Assembly (NCBI RefSeq): GCF_000471905.2
Contig: NW_006498085.1
Location: 240,573-304,572, forward strand
Direction: 5' to 3'
Source: Amborella trichopoda
Taxonomy: Eukaryota > Streptophyta > Magnoliopsida > Amborellales > Amborellaceae
Length of the DNA: 64,000 bases
The notes beneath the pieces were generated by a model. It ran no database searches, was not told the DNA's origin, and was given only the letters and a program-made list of their open reading frames with translations. Within the stretch, counting starts at the first letter, position 1. Each line of letters starts with the position of its first letter. Shown here piece by piece: positions 36,427 to 47,719 of this stretch. The position numbers were made by a program, and so were the translations under genes.

Positions 36427-36830
36427 TAAGTTTATACGGTGTCAACCTTAAACAATCCAAGTAAAATGCAACACCAAACCTTTTCGAAAGATGCATTTTA
36501 GGTGTTGGAAATTGCAACAATGACTTGAAATCTATTTTACATTTAATTATGAGTTTAAAACTCAAAAAATGCGCAAATCAGGTATATTTATAAGCAATTG
36601 AAAATCTTGAAAGTGGATGGTATTGTGTTACATGATGAACCATTTTTAGGATTAGAAGTTCTTTTTTTTTTCTCTCTATGTCCATATATCTTGAGGGTGA
36701 AATAATCAATTGAAGGGTTTTCAACATCAAAACAACCTTTTATTTTATATTTTATTTTTACTTTTTCTTTTTGGATTTTTGAGGTATATATTACTTCTAC
36801 CTTATGAGATTGCTATCTTTTATGAGCTTT
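36427..36830. mobile_element. MITE, family A copy
   Basis: It starts GTTTATACGGTGTCAACCTT and carries the family's inner landmarks in order: a poly-purine middle, CCATATATCTTGAGGGTGA, ATAATCAATTGAAGGGTTTT, and an end with ACTTCTACCTTATGAG. The same layout occurs at 40562, 44288, 45395 and 47.5-48.4 kb, and in fragments at 22706, 39735, 42124, 55080 and 55430. Confidence 0.55.
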
Positions 36831-38257
36831 TTCCTTCGCATAATGTAAAAACCATTTGCAACCTGGACATTCTTGTGTCAGGAAGCTTTCTGGAGCTCCA
36901 AGCATAAGAAACATGAAGCATTACACCCTATAACCATGTTAAGCGTTTCCAAACATAACGTAAGGTCTAACGTATCAAAATCACATACAAATTTGAGTGC
37001 GCATTGTTGGAAATAAGGGAGTAAAATAGATCACAATAAGAAACAAAATATATTATATTATCTTTGATTCTAGGCCGGATATATTGCTTTCTCAACATAA
37101 TACTTAATTTCTACTGATAAGAATAAGTTTGCATCTAAGTTTTTACGAGACAAGTTTGTCCTCGTGATACATGGGAGCAGATGACTGTGAAGACTATCTC
37201 GCCAACACAAATTTACAAGTAATACAATATCTACAACACCAGAGTTGTCTTCACACGTGCTTGCCTCATGCATCGAGGCAAAGTGCAAAGTGCCGGCATT
37301 CGCATATTGTAGATACCCAATTTTTTTGAATTGACATTTTCTTTTAATCCTAAGTATCCATCCAAGCATAGGAAATGATCCCTAAATACATAGACAAGGC
37401 CTTAGATGAAGCATTTTAATCCCTAGGGACTATACCAACCTAATACAACATAGGACACACTAAACCATAGTCATGACCAGACCATAATCTAGCCTATAAT
37501 ATCCCTTAAATTCCCTAGGATCCCATGAAAAAAATCTATTTTCAGAAATCTTGGACCAAAAATGGTAGGTTTATTAGTGAGATGGAAGAATGATATGTTG
37601 ATACTGCCAAACCGCATATCTAAGAAACCTTATACCGATAACTTTAGAAACCCTAGTTTTCCAACAACCGTGGCCACCCATTTCAGATAAGAAAAGCTTC
37701 ATCATTTCATTATCTATGGCATTAAACTATTAGGATCCTAGATCTCTCTTTAACCAATTTCATTCAAATATCAAAGTCGTTAATTTATTTCATCACAAGG
37801 AGTTTATTCAATCAATTTAAGCTCTAATGAATGCCTCTACTTCGGGTGCCAGGCTGTGAGGTCCCGGCCAGCTCATAAGTTTCACTGCTTTAATTCATTT
37901 TGATCTTTCAACTTTATTTTGCTAGTTTACGCCATGTTTCATTCATTATCAAGAGTTTTTCTATTCATCTTTAGACTTCGATGTGATTTCAACCCGGCAC
38001 TGCCAACGATCCGAAGAAGATTCAATCTATAATGTCAGATCCGATCACCTTTAGATTGGAATTCGACCCAACCCCATCCATCTATTCTTAAATTACTCGT
38101 GAAGAGCAGATTTATGTCATGATCTCGTGCGACATCAATCCTGAATCCTGCTGTTGTACACAATTCTAATCAATTTCCAATAAAAGAAGCATTCAAACAA
38201 AGGAGATGGTCACAAACGACAGCTTAATCCAAACCCCAAACTCCAGGTTTTGAGTCC
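36831..38257. other. Unassigned spacer
   Basis: No gene seen. 37070-37369 has a minus-strand open frame with no recognisable domain. Base composition is less AT-extreme around 37800-38250. Confidence 0.4.
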
Positions 38258-38503
38258 TTTGAAGTAAATGTTTTATTTTTTTCTATTTTAATTCTTTATT
38301 TTTAAAAAATTTGGAGTTTACTTTCAGAGTTTAGAAATTGTGACCTTTTAAAGATATAGTAGAGGTGGATTTGCAACTCCCTTGAAGTAATGTTATATTT
38401 TTTTCTATTTTTATTCTTTATTTTTTAAAAATTTGGAGTTTATTTTCAGAGTTTAGAAATTGTGACTTTTTAAAGATATAGTAGAGGTGGATTTACAATT
38501 GGA
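38258..38503. repeat. Tandem duplication, two copies of about 123 bp
   Basis: Units start at about 38258 and 38381 (TTGAAGTAAATGTT and TTGAAGTAATGTT) and end TAGTAGAGGTGGATTTRCAA. They are nearly identical. Confidence 0.9.
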
Positions 38504-38862
38504 ATTGCCAATAGACTTAGAAAATACCAGATCATTGGATATGTGTCAATGCAAGTTCGAGCATGAACACATGTTGTGCGTGCTATGCACACGTCTTCTC
38601 TTCCTTTGTTCTTGAACATAAGTGAAGAGGATATGAGCACGGCTTCCCTCGTCCATATATTCAATGTGGGATAAATAAAGCTATAACTTCTCAATCTACA
38701 TATAAGACAAAACACACTTTTTAATACATATACTTTCTAAAACATTATGGAACAAAAAAGATATTATTTTGAAATAACACAAAGATGAAAATTCATAAAT
38801 AAAAATCATGTAATCCCTATATCTCAAGTTCAATTCCGAACACTGAAGTAGCCCAAAAAAAG

Positions 38863-39563
38863 GGAAAAATTACAAAAAATACCCTAAAATGGACTATCTA
38901 TGCAACATACCCCGACCCCAATTTTTTCTCTCACTTTTTTCTCCAAAACTACCTTTCCTCACAAAAACCCCCCAAAGTAAAAAGTTGTTATTTTTTAGAC
39001 GAAAATGCCCTTCCTGTACAAACCAAATCAATTCGTGGGTCCCAAGTAGCGTACTGCCGGAGCACGTCTTTGTAATACCAGAGCATGTCTTTACACTACC
39101 GGAGCGCATTCTCATAATGTCGAGCTCTGTGGCTCATACCTGCAATGCTGGAGCGCACATTTAGAATGTCAGAGCACTTGTTTATACTGCTGGAGTGCGG
39201 TCCTCATTTGCCGGAGTGTTGTAGCTCCAGAGACTTCATTGCCAGAGTGTTGTGGCTCCAGAGACTTCATTGCCGGAGCACTGCGGCTCAGACCTATATT
39301 GCCGGAGCGCACATTCAGAATGTCGGAGCGCGTGTTTGTACTATCGGAGCTCGTGTTTGTATTGCCGGAGCATGTGTGAAAACAGGAGAGAGAAGGCTGT
39401 GTGAAAACAAACAAGGGTAGTTTAATCTTATTTCATGCTACTTTTGGGTGTGGAGGTTATTTGCGAGGAAAGGTTGTTTAGGGGAAAAAAGTGAGAGAAA
39501 AGATTGAGGTAGGGGGTAAGTTACATAGATAATTCATTTTAGGGTGTTTTTTGTAATTTTTCC
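38863..39563. mobile_element. Foldback element with minisatellite core, family C copy 1
   Basis: Inverted ends run about 90-100 bases. The left reads GGAAAAATTACAAAAAATAC, then CTATGCAACATACCCC and TTTTTTCTCTCACTTTTTTC. The opposite strand of the right reads GGAAAAATTACAAAAAACAC, then CTATGTAACTTACCCC and TTTTCTCTCACTTTTTTC. Between them (about 39050-39390) are some fourteen or fifteen irregular units of roughly 20 bases with consensus TGCCGGAGCGCGTGTTTGTA. Open frames on both strands here (38889-39164, 39145-39420, 39169-39414) arise from the repeats. A related element lies at 45579-46215. Confidence 0.85.
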
Positions 39564-40561
39564 AAAAAAAAATTCTGCAATATTGAGGTCCAGCTTCACA
39601 TTTCCCTCTTAGTAAGTGTAACAACATTTTAATTGGATGCTCCCAAAGAGTGTACCAAATGGATATGTAGCTCGGATATTTTATCCCACCTCACAACTGA
39701 TTTGAATATTGTTCTTTCCACTGTGAAATCTCTTCCAGTGATCTCATCTCTGTATAAAGTCTTAGGCCTTTATATATCTTATTACATTTATATTATAAAA
39801 ACAACGTACACTTAAAAATCTCACAAGAAAAGTTTGTTTCAATGTTGGAAGGTCTCGATCTCAAGATATATAAATATAAGAAAAATGGGAATTCAAGTCC
39901 AAAAAATAACACGTCTTGCTTCTTATAGCATATTATCTAGACCGACTTTAGCAATATGCTTCATCAATTTTAAGGCTTTAAATTTCATAATTAGAGATAA
40001 AATTTCATACCATCGCATGGGCTTCTAGCACCAAAACTATTGAGAGGTGTGTGTTGAATGTTCGTCATATATATACAAACAAAACCCTTAACCAAATATT
40101 CAGCTTCTTTTAATCATGAATTGAATACCTCTGCAACTCTCTCTCTCTCCTAACTATAGGCTGGGAAGTCAAAAAAAGGGCCAGTAGAAAAAGCAATTTC
40201 CTAAAAATACGACATTCGACAAAAGCCCGATTTCCCGAATTTAGGATAAAGTCAGGGAAATTTCGAGTCTCAATACAAAAGGAATAATATGAAAATAAAA
40301 GGAAAAATGAGAAGGGCTTTGTCTTGATCTTATGAAGATAAGGCGTACTTCAAATTTCAGAAACAAATGCACCAACCACCTTCCCCCCACGTGGATCATG
40401 TAAAGTAGAAGGGTCCACCTTTTAATATTTCCCTATTAAGCTCCCTCATCTTGAATGGAAAGCACACAAAGTTACATGCAGCATAAAATTTAATAAAACA
40501 TCTATAAGAGATGGACTATTTAATATTTTATTCATATAATTTAATTTAATTTTAAAGGGTG
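39564..40561. other. Spacer with a family A-like MITE fragment
   Basis: 39735-40030 has family A landmarks (AGTCTTAGGCCTTTATATAT, GGTCTCGATCTCAAGATATAT, GCATATTATCTAGACCG). A palindromic G-box CCACGTGG is at about 40387-40394. No gene seen. Confidence 0.4.
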
Positions 40562-40868
40562 CAGTTTGTATAAGGTATCAACCTTAAATAATCAAAATAA
40601 GACGTGCCTCTAAACCTTACTAAAATAATGCATATCAAGTGTTGGCCTAAAAATCCATTTTCACACCTAATTATAAAATTGAAACTCTAATAATGGACGG
40701 TCAGGTTATAATGTTAAATAATGTACTATTTTTAGGACTTCAAATCTTTTTTTCCATATACATAGATCTTTTGGGGTTGAGATGGTCATTTGTAGACAAC
40801 TATTTTTGGTGGAGTTTTTAGATGTAACTTATTTCTAAAATATAATGCTGACCTTATATGAACTTTTA
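40562..40868. mobile_element. MITE, family A copy (about 0.31 kb)
   Basis: Starts CAGTTTGTATAAGGTATCAA, then CCTTAAATAATCAAA, and ends ATAATGCTGACCTTATATGA, then ACTTTTATC. Ends are imperfect inverted copies; internal GGGGTTGAGATGGTCATTTG matches the family core. Confidence 0.55.
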
Positions 40869-40934
40869 TCAAATGTAAATTGTTAAATAATGCATCTCTC
40901 ATGGGTATTTTGATAATTTTCTCAATTATAACCT

Positions 40935-42100
40935 CCTCATATGGTTATCTAAGGTGCTGCCTTAGGCAAAAGATCTACTCAAGAGCTTAGGAGTTTTTGT
41001 CGATATGTAATTTTGGGATCCATTTTAAAATTAGCAAATGAATGTCTTCAAAAGGTAAAAGTAAAAATAAAAATTATTTTCTAAACACTTATATTTGATT
41101 GTACCAGAGCTAGACAGATCTCTGTTCAAACATAGGACCAACGTTCTAAAACCTAAAATGGGAGGCCGAACGGTCAACTAATCCAAATTGCCCATCCTGG
41201 TTGGATCAGACCGATTGTCTTGTATGGAAACGGTCTAAGAAGAATTTAATTAATAATTTCAAATTTGAAAAAAATAAAATAAAATGGATAGGAACTGGTG
41301 AATTCGAATGATCCAAATCGTCCATTTCCTTGATGGACTCGCCTCGTTCTATCAACAGAATCATGCATGTCTATCAAAATCGGAGTGACTCCTAGTTTTG
41401 ATTAGAAACTAAGTTGATCCCCACCAATTCCCAATCCGGATCAACAGTTTTCGAAGCACTACTTTAAACATTAGTTTTCTCTAGTAAATATAGTGTGCAT
41501 ATGAATTATTTAAAGTTGGTCATTGAGTTAATGGAAGTTACACACTAAGAATTCAGTATATCAAAGATTACTCCTAAGCAGTGTTTTACCCAAGGAAGTA
41601 ATTGCATGACATGCACTTGAAGAAGCATATGATCTTATGGCTTATCTAAGATCCCAGCATAAGTAACACACATAAGGTAACAAGGAATAAGCAAGGGTGG
41701 TATAAATGAGGGGTACGAATACACTGGCAACCATCTTCTTTGTTAGCACATATTTATTCTTCAATTTCTTGAAATGTGCATTCCTTTCCCTAGACTGGGA
41801 TATAGATATGTACCCCTTTCTCCATTTTATTGTTTTTTTTAAGAAGAGCAATAACTGCTTTGTTTAAAACTTACACAGCAGTAGTACTGGCACAACTGGT
41901 TCAATTTGTCATGTCATGTTCCCAATGGGACCAGCTAAAGTGGCACCTCAAACCATGTGAACCACCTTGTGTGAAAATTAGGAAGTCTTGAAGAGATTTT
42001 ATGTTGTGCAACGGTTACTAATCATATGCAAAATCAGATGGTTGGGGCATGGATTTTTTTTTTTTTTTTTTTGGCAGAAAGTTAGAATATAACATTTCAG
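40935..42100. other. Spacer with degraded repeats
   Basis: Ends of family J type at about 40950 (GCCTTAGGCAAAAGATCTAC) and 41580-41630 (GTTTTACCCAAGGAAGTAAT) may bound one 0.7 kb copy. 41135-41460 holds the GATCCGGATC-type repeat. No gene seen. Confidence 0.4.
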
Positions 42101-42123
42101 ACTTTGATTGTAGACAACGAAAA

Positions 42124-42284
42124 AGTTTATATAAGGATGCAACCTTACAATGTAGAACTATGGATGCCTCTCAAAAATCTATCGGAAAAAAGGTAGTTTT
42201 AATGTTGAAAAACCCTTTGATTGATTATCTCGACATCAAGATGTATGGCTATGAAAAATAAAAAGATTTTAAGTCTTATAAATA
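42124..42284. mobile_element. Truncated family A MITE
   Basis: AGTTTATATAAGGATGCAAC to TATCTCGACATCAAGATGTA, closely matching 22706-22860. Its right half is replaced by the minisatellite that follows. Confidence 0.5.
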
Positions 42285-42555
42285 GTTCATTTTATATCAA
42301 AATTATATATCATTTTACATCAAAATTATATACGTTTTACATCAAAATTATATACCATTTTATAATTTGATAAAATTATATACCATGATAAAATTTTACA
42401 TTTTACATCAAATTATATACCTCTACACCAAAATTATATACATCAAAATTATATACCATTTTACGTCAAAATTATTTACCATTTTACATCAAAATTATAT
42501 ACCATTTTACATCAAAATTATAGAACATTTTACATCAAAATTATATACCATGATA
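42285..42555. repeat. Minisatellite, about 23-base TTTTACATCAAAATTATATACCA
   Basis: About ten to eleven units around the consensus ACATCAAAATTATATACC with some truncated units. It begins inside what was the ATTTTACAACATATTATC part of a family A MITE, so the array may have grown from MITE sequence. Confidence 0.9.
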
Positions 42556-43434
42556 AAATTTGAAGGTGCACCGTACCTCTATACCTCCGAATGCATATGT
42601 ATGCCAACAGCACCCTTGTAGACAATGGTGGAGTTCTAACCACCCAATTTCACATTTGACAATTAAAAGTGATGGTAAGCTCTTTTTGATAAAAAAAAAA
42701 AATCTTGTATTATTAAGCTCTTCATTATTTACCGACACATTAATAGTTGTTGAATGCATGGGCAAATTAATATGCACCACTCGACAAGGAGACCTCCATA
42801 GATGCACCTACCTCCACCCAATAATCCAAAATAGTATTTTAACTCGGTAATCCTAGTTTTGAATCGCCGATTGGTATGGAGAATCAGTTGTAACTGAACA
42901 AGTTCTGAGATGGTATGGGTATTGACCTGATTCCCCCCTAAAGCCCTGCCTCTTTTATTCCCTTTTTTTGTTTTTTTGTAAGCTTATCTAATATTTTTTT
43001 AAGTCATCCTAAATCTCCACTTCATAAACCTCTATTTTTATTTTATTTATTTTACTTTGATTCTGACCGCTCTAGACCGATCCAGCAATCTGATATGAAC
43101 CTATGGGTCGAATGATCCACCCTAGCTATCCATATCTTGATACATGGGTGATCCTGCCCACCCAAACATTCCTCAAAAGAGAAATTCAAACATACCTTCA
43201 AATGGAACTTTACAATTCAAATTTAAGAAGACATCCAAAATTTTCAATTTTAGGCCAAATTTTAGGGCTTTTAAAGCCTTCACACCTAGGACTAGGGATC
43301 GCTACACCGACTAAATGAATTTGGGCGCTACACATATAATTTCTTGACCCTCCCTCGTTTTTAGATACATCAAGTGATAATGAAATCAAAATTGTCGCGT
43401 TTGGTCAAATATGGTGCATTTCTTCAGGGGTGCT
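42556..43434. other. Unassigned spacer
   Basis: No gene supported. 42845-43090 carries the GATCCAGCAATC/GATTCC type repeat text. Confidence 0.4.
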
Positions 43435-43819
43435 GTTTGTATAGAGCCGGGGCTCTAAACAATCAAATTAGAGTCCATCTTCAAATAATGTTGAGAAATG
43501 TGGTTTCATTACTAGAGATATTTGACTAGATGTAAAAGATATTTTCATCTTTAATTATAAAATTTAAAGCTTAAAAAATAGTGTAGATTGGGCAGATCTA
43601 TGAAAACTTTAATAACGTAAAAATTGATGGTCCAAAATTGAGTTACAAGATGCACTATTTCCACAACATGAAATCCATTTTTTTCTCAAGTCCATACATC
43701 TTGATATCGAGATGATCAATTTGAGGATATTTGGGCATCAAAACAACCCCTTCTAGTGAAAGTTTTGAAGTAGGTTCTAATTAGATTGTTTAGAGCCTAG
43801 GCTCTATATAAACTTTTCC
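43435..43819. mobile_element. MITE, family B copy 3 (about 385 bp)
   Basis: GTTTGTATAGAGCCGGGGCT on the left. The right end on the opposite strand reads GTTTATATAGAGCCTAGGCT. Internal text closely follows copy 1 at 20325-20690. Confidence 0.85.
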
Positions 43820-43825
43820 TTTTGA

Positions 43826-44200
43826 GATAAAAGATTCTACGGGAGTATAGTATCCATATACTCCCTTGGGCAAACTTAAAGCTAGGAGGATCTTTTAGAT
43901 CCCAAATTTTTTGGGAATGTGATATTTAGAACAAAGCAACCAACCTCAGTGAAAAAAATTAAAACCCTAACTTTCTATGTGCCTAAAAAAATGGCATCTC
44001 AAGATTGCATTGTAACCATCCAACTTTTCTAGGAATGGTCTAGATGATTAAAAACTCAAAATTCAGTTTTTTTTTACTTGAATATAATTATCTAGTTATA
44101 ATTGATTGGATGCCAAAATTTCAAATAAAAATTATTTTACGAAGTGTTTTACCCAAGGAAGTAAATGTATAGAATGCTCCTAAGGGAGCATAATATACAC
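43826..44200. mobile_element. MITE, family J (about 0.37 kb)
   Basis: Left CGGGAGTATAGTATCCATAT, then ACTCCCTTGGGCAAAC. The right end on the opposite strand reads TGCTCCCTTAGGAGCATTCT, then TACTTCCTTGGGTAAAA. Directly abuts family B copy 3. Confidence 0.55.
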
Positions 44201-44287
44201 ACTCTTTTCAAAAAGTACCGGCCGTTATTTATAGGCACGACAACTGAAATATGGGCTTGTAATTATAAAACATGCCTCTAAGAAAAG

Positions 44288-45349
44288 ATTACGGTCTTTA
44301 TAAGGTATCAACTTTAAATAATCAAACTAACCACTAAATCTTACTAGAAGATATAGTTCTGGTACCAGAAACCCTTGAGATAACCTAAAATTTCAATTTG
44401 ATATCTAATTATGAAATTTCAAGTTTCAAAAATGAAATTGAATTTTTTTGAAATGGATAGTCATATAATTGAGTACAAGATGCACGATTTCTAGACTTGA
44501 AATTCTTTTCTTTTTCATATTCATATATCTTGAAATGTTTTAAAATTATATGGATTAAAACAGAATACATGGAATGTAAGTTTAGTAATAATAGGAGTAG
44601 AGACGAAGAAGTAGTTAAAGATTGGCAGCCAAAAAATACAAAATTTGGATATCTTGGGCCGAGAATTAAGGAAAATAGAAAGGTTGAAGAATATGTCACA
44701 TATATAATTAGAGCTGGGTGGATGAAGTGGAGATGTGCAACCGAAGTTTTATATAACCACTGCATACCAATGAGGCTGAAAGGCAAGTTCTATATGACAA
44801 CTGTGATACCAACTTTGTTTGATTAGGTGGAAAGTTGGATGATCAAGAAACAACATACCCATGGAATGATTGTAGTTGAGATGAATGAGTGGCAAGATAA
44901 GAAGGGATATAATTCAAAATGAATACATTCAAGAGAATTTAGGTGTAACACCAATAAATAATAATATAAGATAATATAGACTTAGGTGGGCTAACATGTA
45001 TGGCATAGACCCAGTATAACATTGGTTAGGCGGTGTGAGGTATTTTAGCGGAGGGTTAAAAAAAGATAAGGGGTAGACCCAAAAGGACATCGTTAGAAGT
45101 AGTGAGAAAAACTATGAGCCTCATCGCCTCACTGAGGGTATAGCCCTTGATAAAGCAGAATGTCATAACATGATTTGTGTAGCGAACCCCAATTAGTTAG
45201 GAAAAAGATTTGATGATGATGATTATACATCTTGAGGTCGAGATGATCAATTATAGAGTTTTCTAATATTGGTACAACCTTTTCAAGTGGATTTTTTAGG
45301 TTCACCTTACTTCTACATAATAAAGTTGACACCTCATGTAAACTTTTTT
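44288..45349. mobile_element. MITE, family A copy, split by a LINE
   Basis: The left part (44288 to about 44540) starts TTTATAAGGTATCAACTTTA and stops inside CATATTCATATATCTTGAA. The right part (from about 45220) resumes ATTATACATCTTGAGGTCGA and runs to TTGACACCTCATGTAAACTT. The two parts together have the order of an intact family A element. Confidence 0.7.
44545..45222 (+). mobile_element. RTE-type LINE, 5'-truncated, inside a MITE
   Basis: Begins in the palm/thumb region ([20 protein letters not shown]), continues GYLGPRIKENRKVEEYVT, RLKGKFYMTTVIPTLFD and the C-terminal repeats, and ends (GAT)n. The flanks ATATATCTTGA and ATACATCTTGA are a likely target duplication with one change. The longest frame (44497-44826) is intact, but stops follow. 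Confidence 0.85.
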
Positions 45350-45394
45350 TCATAAAAAACATATAGCATTGTCATGTTTTTAGTAAAGTAAAAA

Positions 45395-46420
45395 CTTAGT
45401 ATTAGGTGTCAACCTTGTATCATAAAACTAAGGTGCACCTCAAAAATCCGCTCAAGAATGATGGTTTCGATGTTAAAGAACCCCACAATTGATCGTCATG
45501 ACCTCCAAAATTATGGATGCATAAAATAAAAAAAAATCTAAGTCATAAAAGTAGTGCATCTTGTAATATATTATCTAAGAAAAAAATTTTTAAAAAAAAA
45601 CCCAAGACCACACTTTCTATGCAACTTACCTCCAACCTAGCTTTTTCTCTCACTTGTTCCCCCAAAACAATATTTCTATGCAAATACTCTCCCAAGTAAA
45701 AAAGTTCAATTTTATTTATATGAAAATGCCCTTCTCATACACAAAAATCATTTTGACCAGATTTAACGTTGACTTTTGAACCCCAATAACACATTGTCGG
45801 AGCACAATCATCACATTACCAGAGCATATAAGTGCCGGACCGCCCTAAGACAACTACCAGACCAAAATTGAGTATGTCGAACTGCCGTTTACATAGTATC
45901 GAAACCTTGGAATCCAGTAACATCTATTGCCATACCTCCCTTTGCAACTGCCGGACCACACTTTACATAGTACCGGCGTCTACTACCAGACCGCACTTTA
46001 CACTTAATACCCGGAGCCACTATTTTGGTGTGATAGAGGAGAGAGGCGTGGGTAAGATAAAAATAAGGGAGGGTAGTTTAGGTATTTTTTTTATTTTTTA
46101 TTTGGTTAAGCGTATTTGCATAAAAAGTGTATTTTGAGGAAAAAAGTGAGAAAAAAAGTTAGGCTAAGGATAAGTTGCATAAAAGTATAATCTTGGGGTT
46201 TTTTGTAATTTTTACTATTATCTAAATCATCCAAATTCAAAATTTTAGAGTGTTTATAGATTTGCTCGATTTGCGTCATTTTTTGATATTTAAATTTTAT
46301 AATTAGTTGTGAAAATAGATATTTAGGCCATGGATTTTCGGCACGGGAAATACATTTAACGAGATTTAGAGGCATGCCTTATTTTGATTGTCTCCAATTG
46401 ACACCTTGTATAAACCACAA
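45395..46420. mobile_element. MITE, family A copy, split by a foldback element
   Basis: The left part (45395-45578) has TATTAGGTGTCAACCTTGTA and TTGATCGTCATGACCTCC. The right part (46216-46420) has TTGTGAAAATAGATATTTAG and ends TCCAATTGACACCTTGTATA. Ends are inverted (GTGTCAA...TTGACAC). Confidence 0.7.
45579..46215. mobile_element. Foldback element with minisatellite core, family C copy 2
   Basis: Flanked by a perfect ten-base duplication TATTATCTAA (45569-45578 and 46216-46225). The inverted ends are related to those of 38863-39563 (left TATGCAACTTACCTCC, TTTTTCTCTCACTTGTTCC; right on the opposite strand TATGCAACTTATCC, TTTTTCTCACTTTTTTCC). The core (about 45790-46030) has ten or more irregular units of about 22 bases with consensus TGCCGGACCGCACTTTACAT. 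The frame at 45832-46137 is repeat-derived. Confidence 0.85.
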
Positions 46421-46691
46421 TAATAGAACTGAAGGAATATTATATCTAGACCACCGTGATTACAAATTTGTAAAGAGAAAATCTATATTAAACCCTTTAT
46501 CACCTTTCTGTTTATTTCTTTGCCGAACATCAAATCTACCATAGTTTTGGATCTTCAAACGGATGGATCTATGGCAAAAATAAAGTTTCTATGATTAAGA
46601 TGTGTTTCATATCCTGAGTCCATGTAAAAAACAAGGCAGACATGCATTTATGGGAGACACAATAAATTGTTCATTGAAAATAACATATTAT
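46421..46691. other. Unassigned spacer
   Basis: Nothing recognised. Confidence 0.4.
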
Positions 46692-46996
46692 TAGGGGTGG
46701 AAAGGGACCCGGACCCGGGACCAACGATAAGACGCAACTCGGGTCCGGGCCCATGTGGATCCGAACCCGAATAGCATTGTTATTTAAATAATATTAACTA
46801 AATATTTAGTTAATAATTAAATAAATATAACTATATATTTTTAATTATAATATTTAAATAATATATCTATATATTTAAGATAATATTTAAATAGATTTAT
46901 ATTTATATATATTATTATTATTATTTTGGTCGGATCCAATTGGGTCCAGGTCCAGTCGGACCTGGAAGCGACCCGACCCATTACCAACCCTAGTTA
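46692..46996. mobile_element. Small GGGTCC-type element with inverted ends
   Basis: Starts TAGGGGTGGAAAGGGACCCG and, on the opposite strand of the right end, TAGGGTTGGTAATGGGTCGG. The centre is (TA)-rich. Flanking TATTAT on both sides could be the target duplication. Non-coding. Confidence 0.65.
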
Positions 46997-47719
46997 TTAT
47001 GCGAAATAACGGCATGGTCCCCCAACTATACTATAGGGACCCAAATATCGGGCTTAAGAGCCATCTTTCATTCATTACTGAATACACACGTGTGTTGTTT
47101 GGGGAATGTTGTTGTGAAAGGGACAAGGCAGACATGCACATATGAAAATGGCCTTCATGTCCCAACAAAACACACATATTTCTTCCAGACTTTTGCTTCT
47201 TCCTGTCTCGTCTCTCTCACTCGTGCTGTTTTACCTGTATGGGGCGGCACGTGCAATCAATCTCCTTTGATGACTACATGATCTATGGCTGTCGATGTGC
47301 CACATGGCCACGTAACTGATGATGAATAATGCACCTTCTTCTCCTCATATCAAGCGTATCCAGGAAAAAGACCATTGTGGTAGATGTTTCTAATAGGGGG
47401 ATGTATTTTAAGGGACTTTGCATGTTTGGCATTCCAAGAATACGACATTCCTGTGCCGTCTTATAGAAATTTGAAAATATGTATAATTTTTGGAAATGGG
47501 GTTAAGGTCGTGATGGTAGCACTACTAGAACTTCATACTATTAGTCTAGATTTTCATTCTCACTGACACATTTGAAATTTTTTCATTTCTAAAATTTTGA
47601 AAGATAAACTGTCTAAATAATGCACCACAAGATACATTAGGATTTCAAGTACCCTTTTATTCATATCTATACACATCTCTCGAGGTTAAGATGAATGATT
47701 ATAGGTGTATGAGGTTAAC
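46997..47719. other. Spacer, partly family A MITE
   Basis: A 12-base palindrome ACACACGTGTGT lies near 47084-47095. From about 47560 the text (AAATAATGCACCACAAGATA, CTCTCGAGGTTAAGATGAAT) is the left and middle part of a family A MITE whose end appears after the L1 fragment, at 48340-48405. Confidence 0.4.

Noticed and set aside
38889-39420. Overlapping open frames on both strands with repeated short phrases
   Set aside because: They follow the 20-base repeat units of the foldback element; a repeat whose units carry no stop gives frames on both strands.
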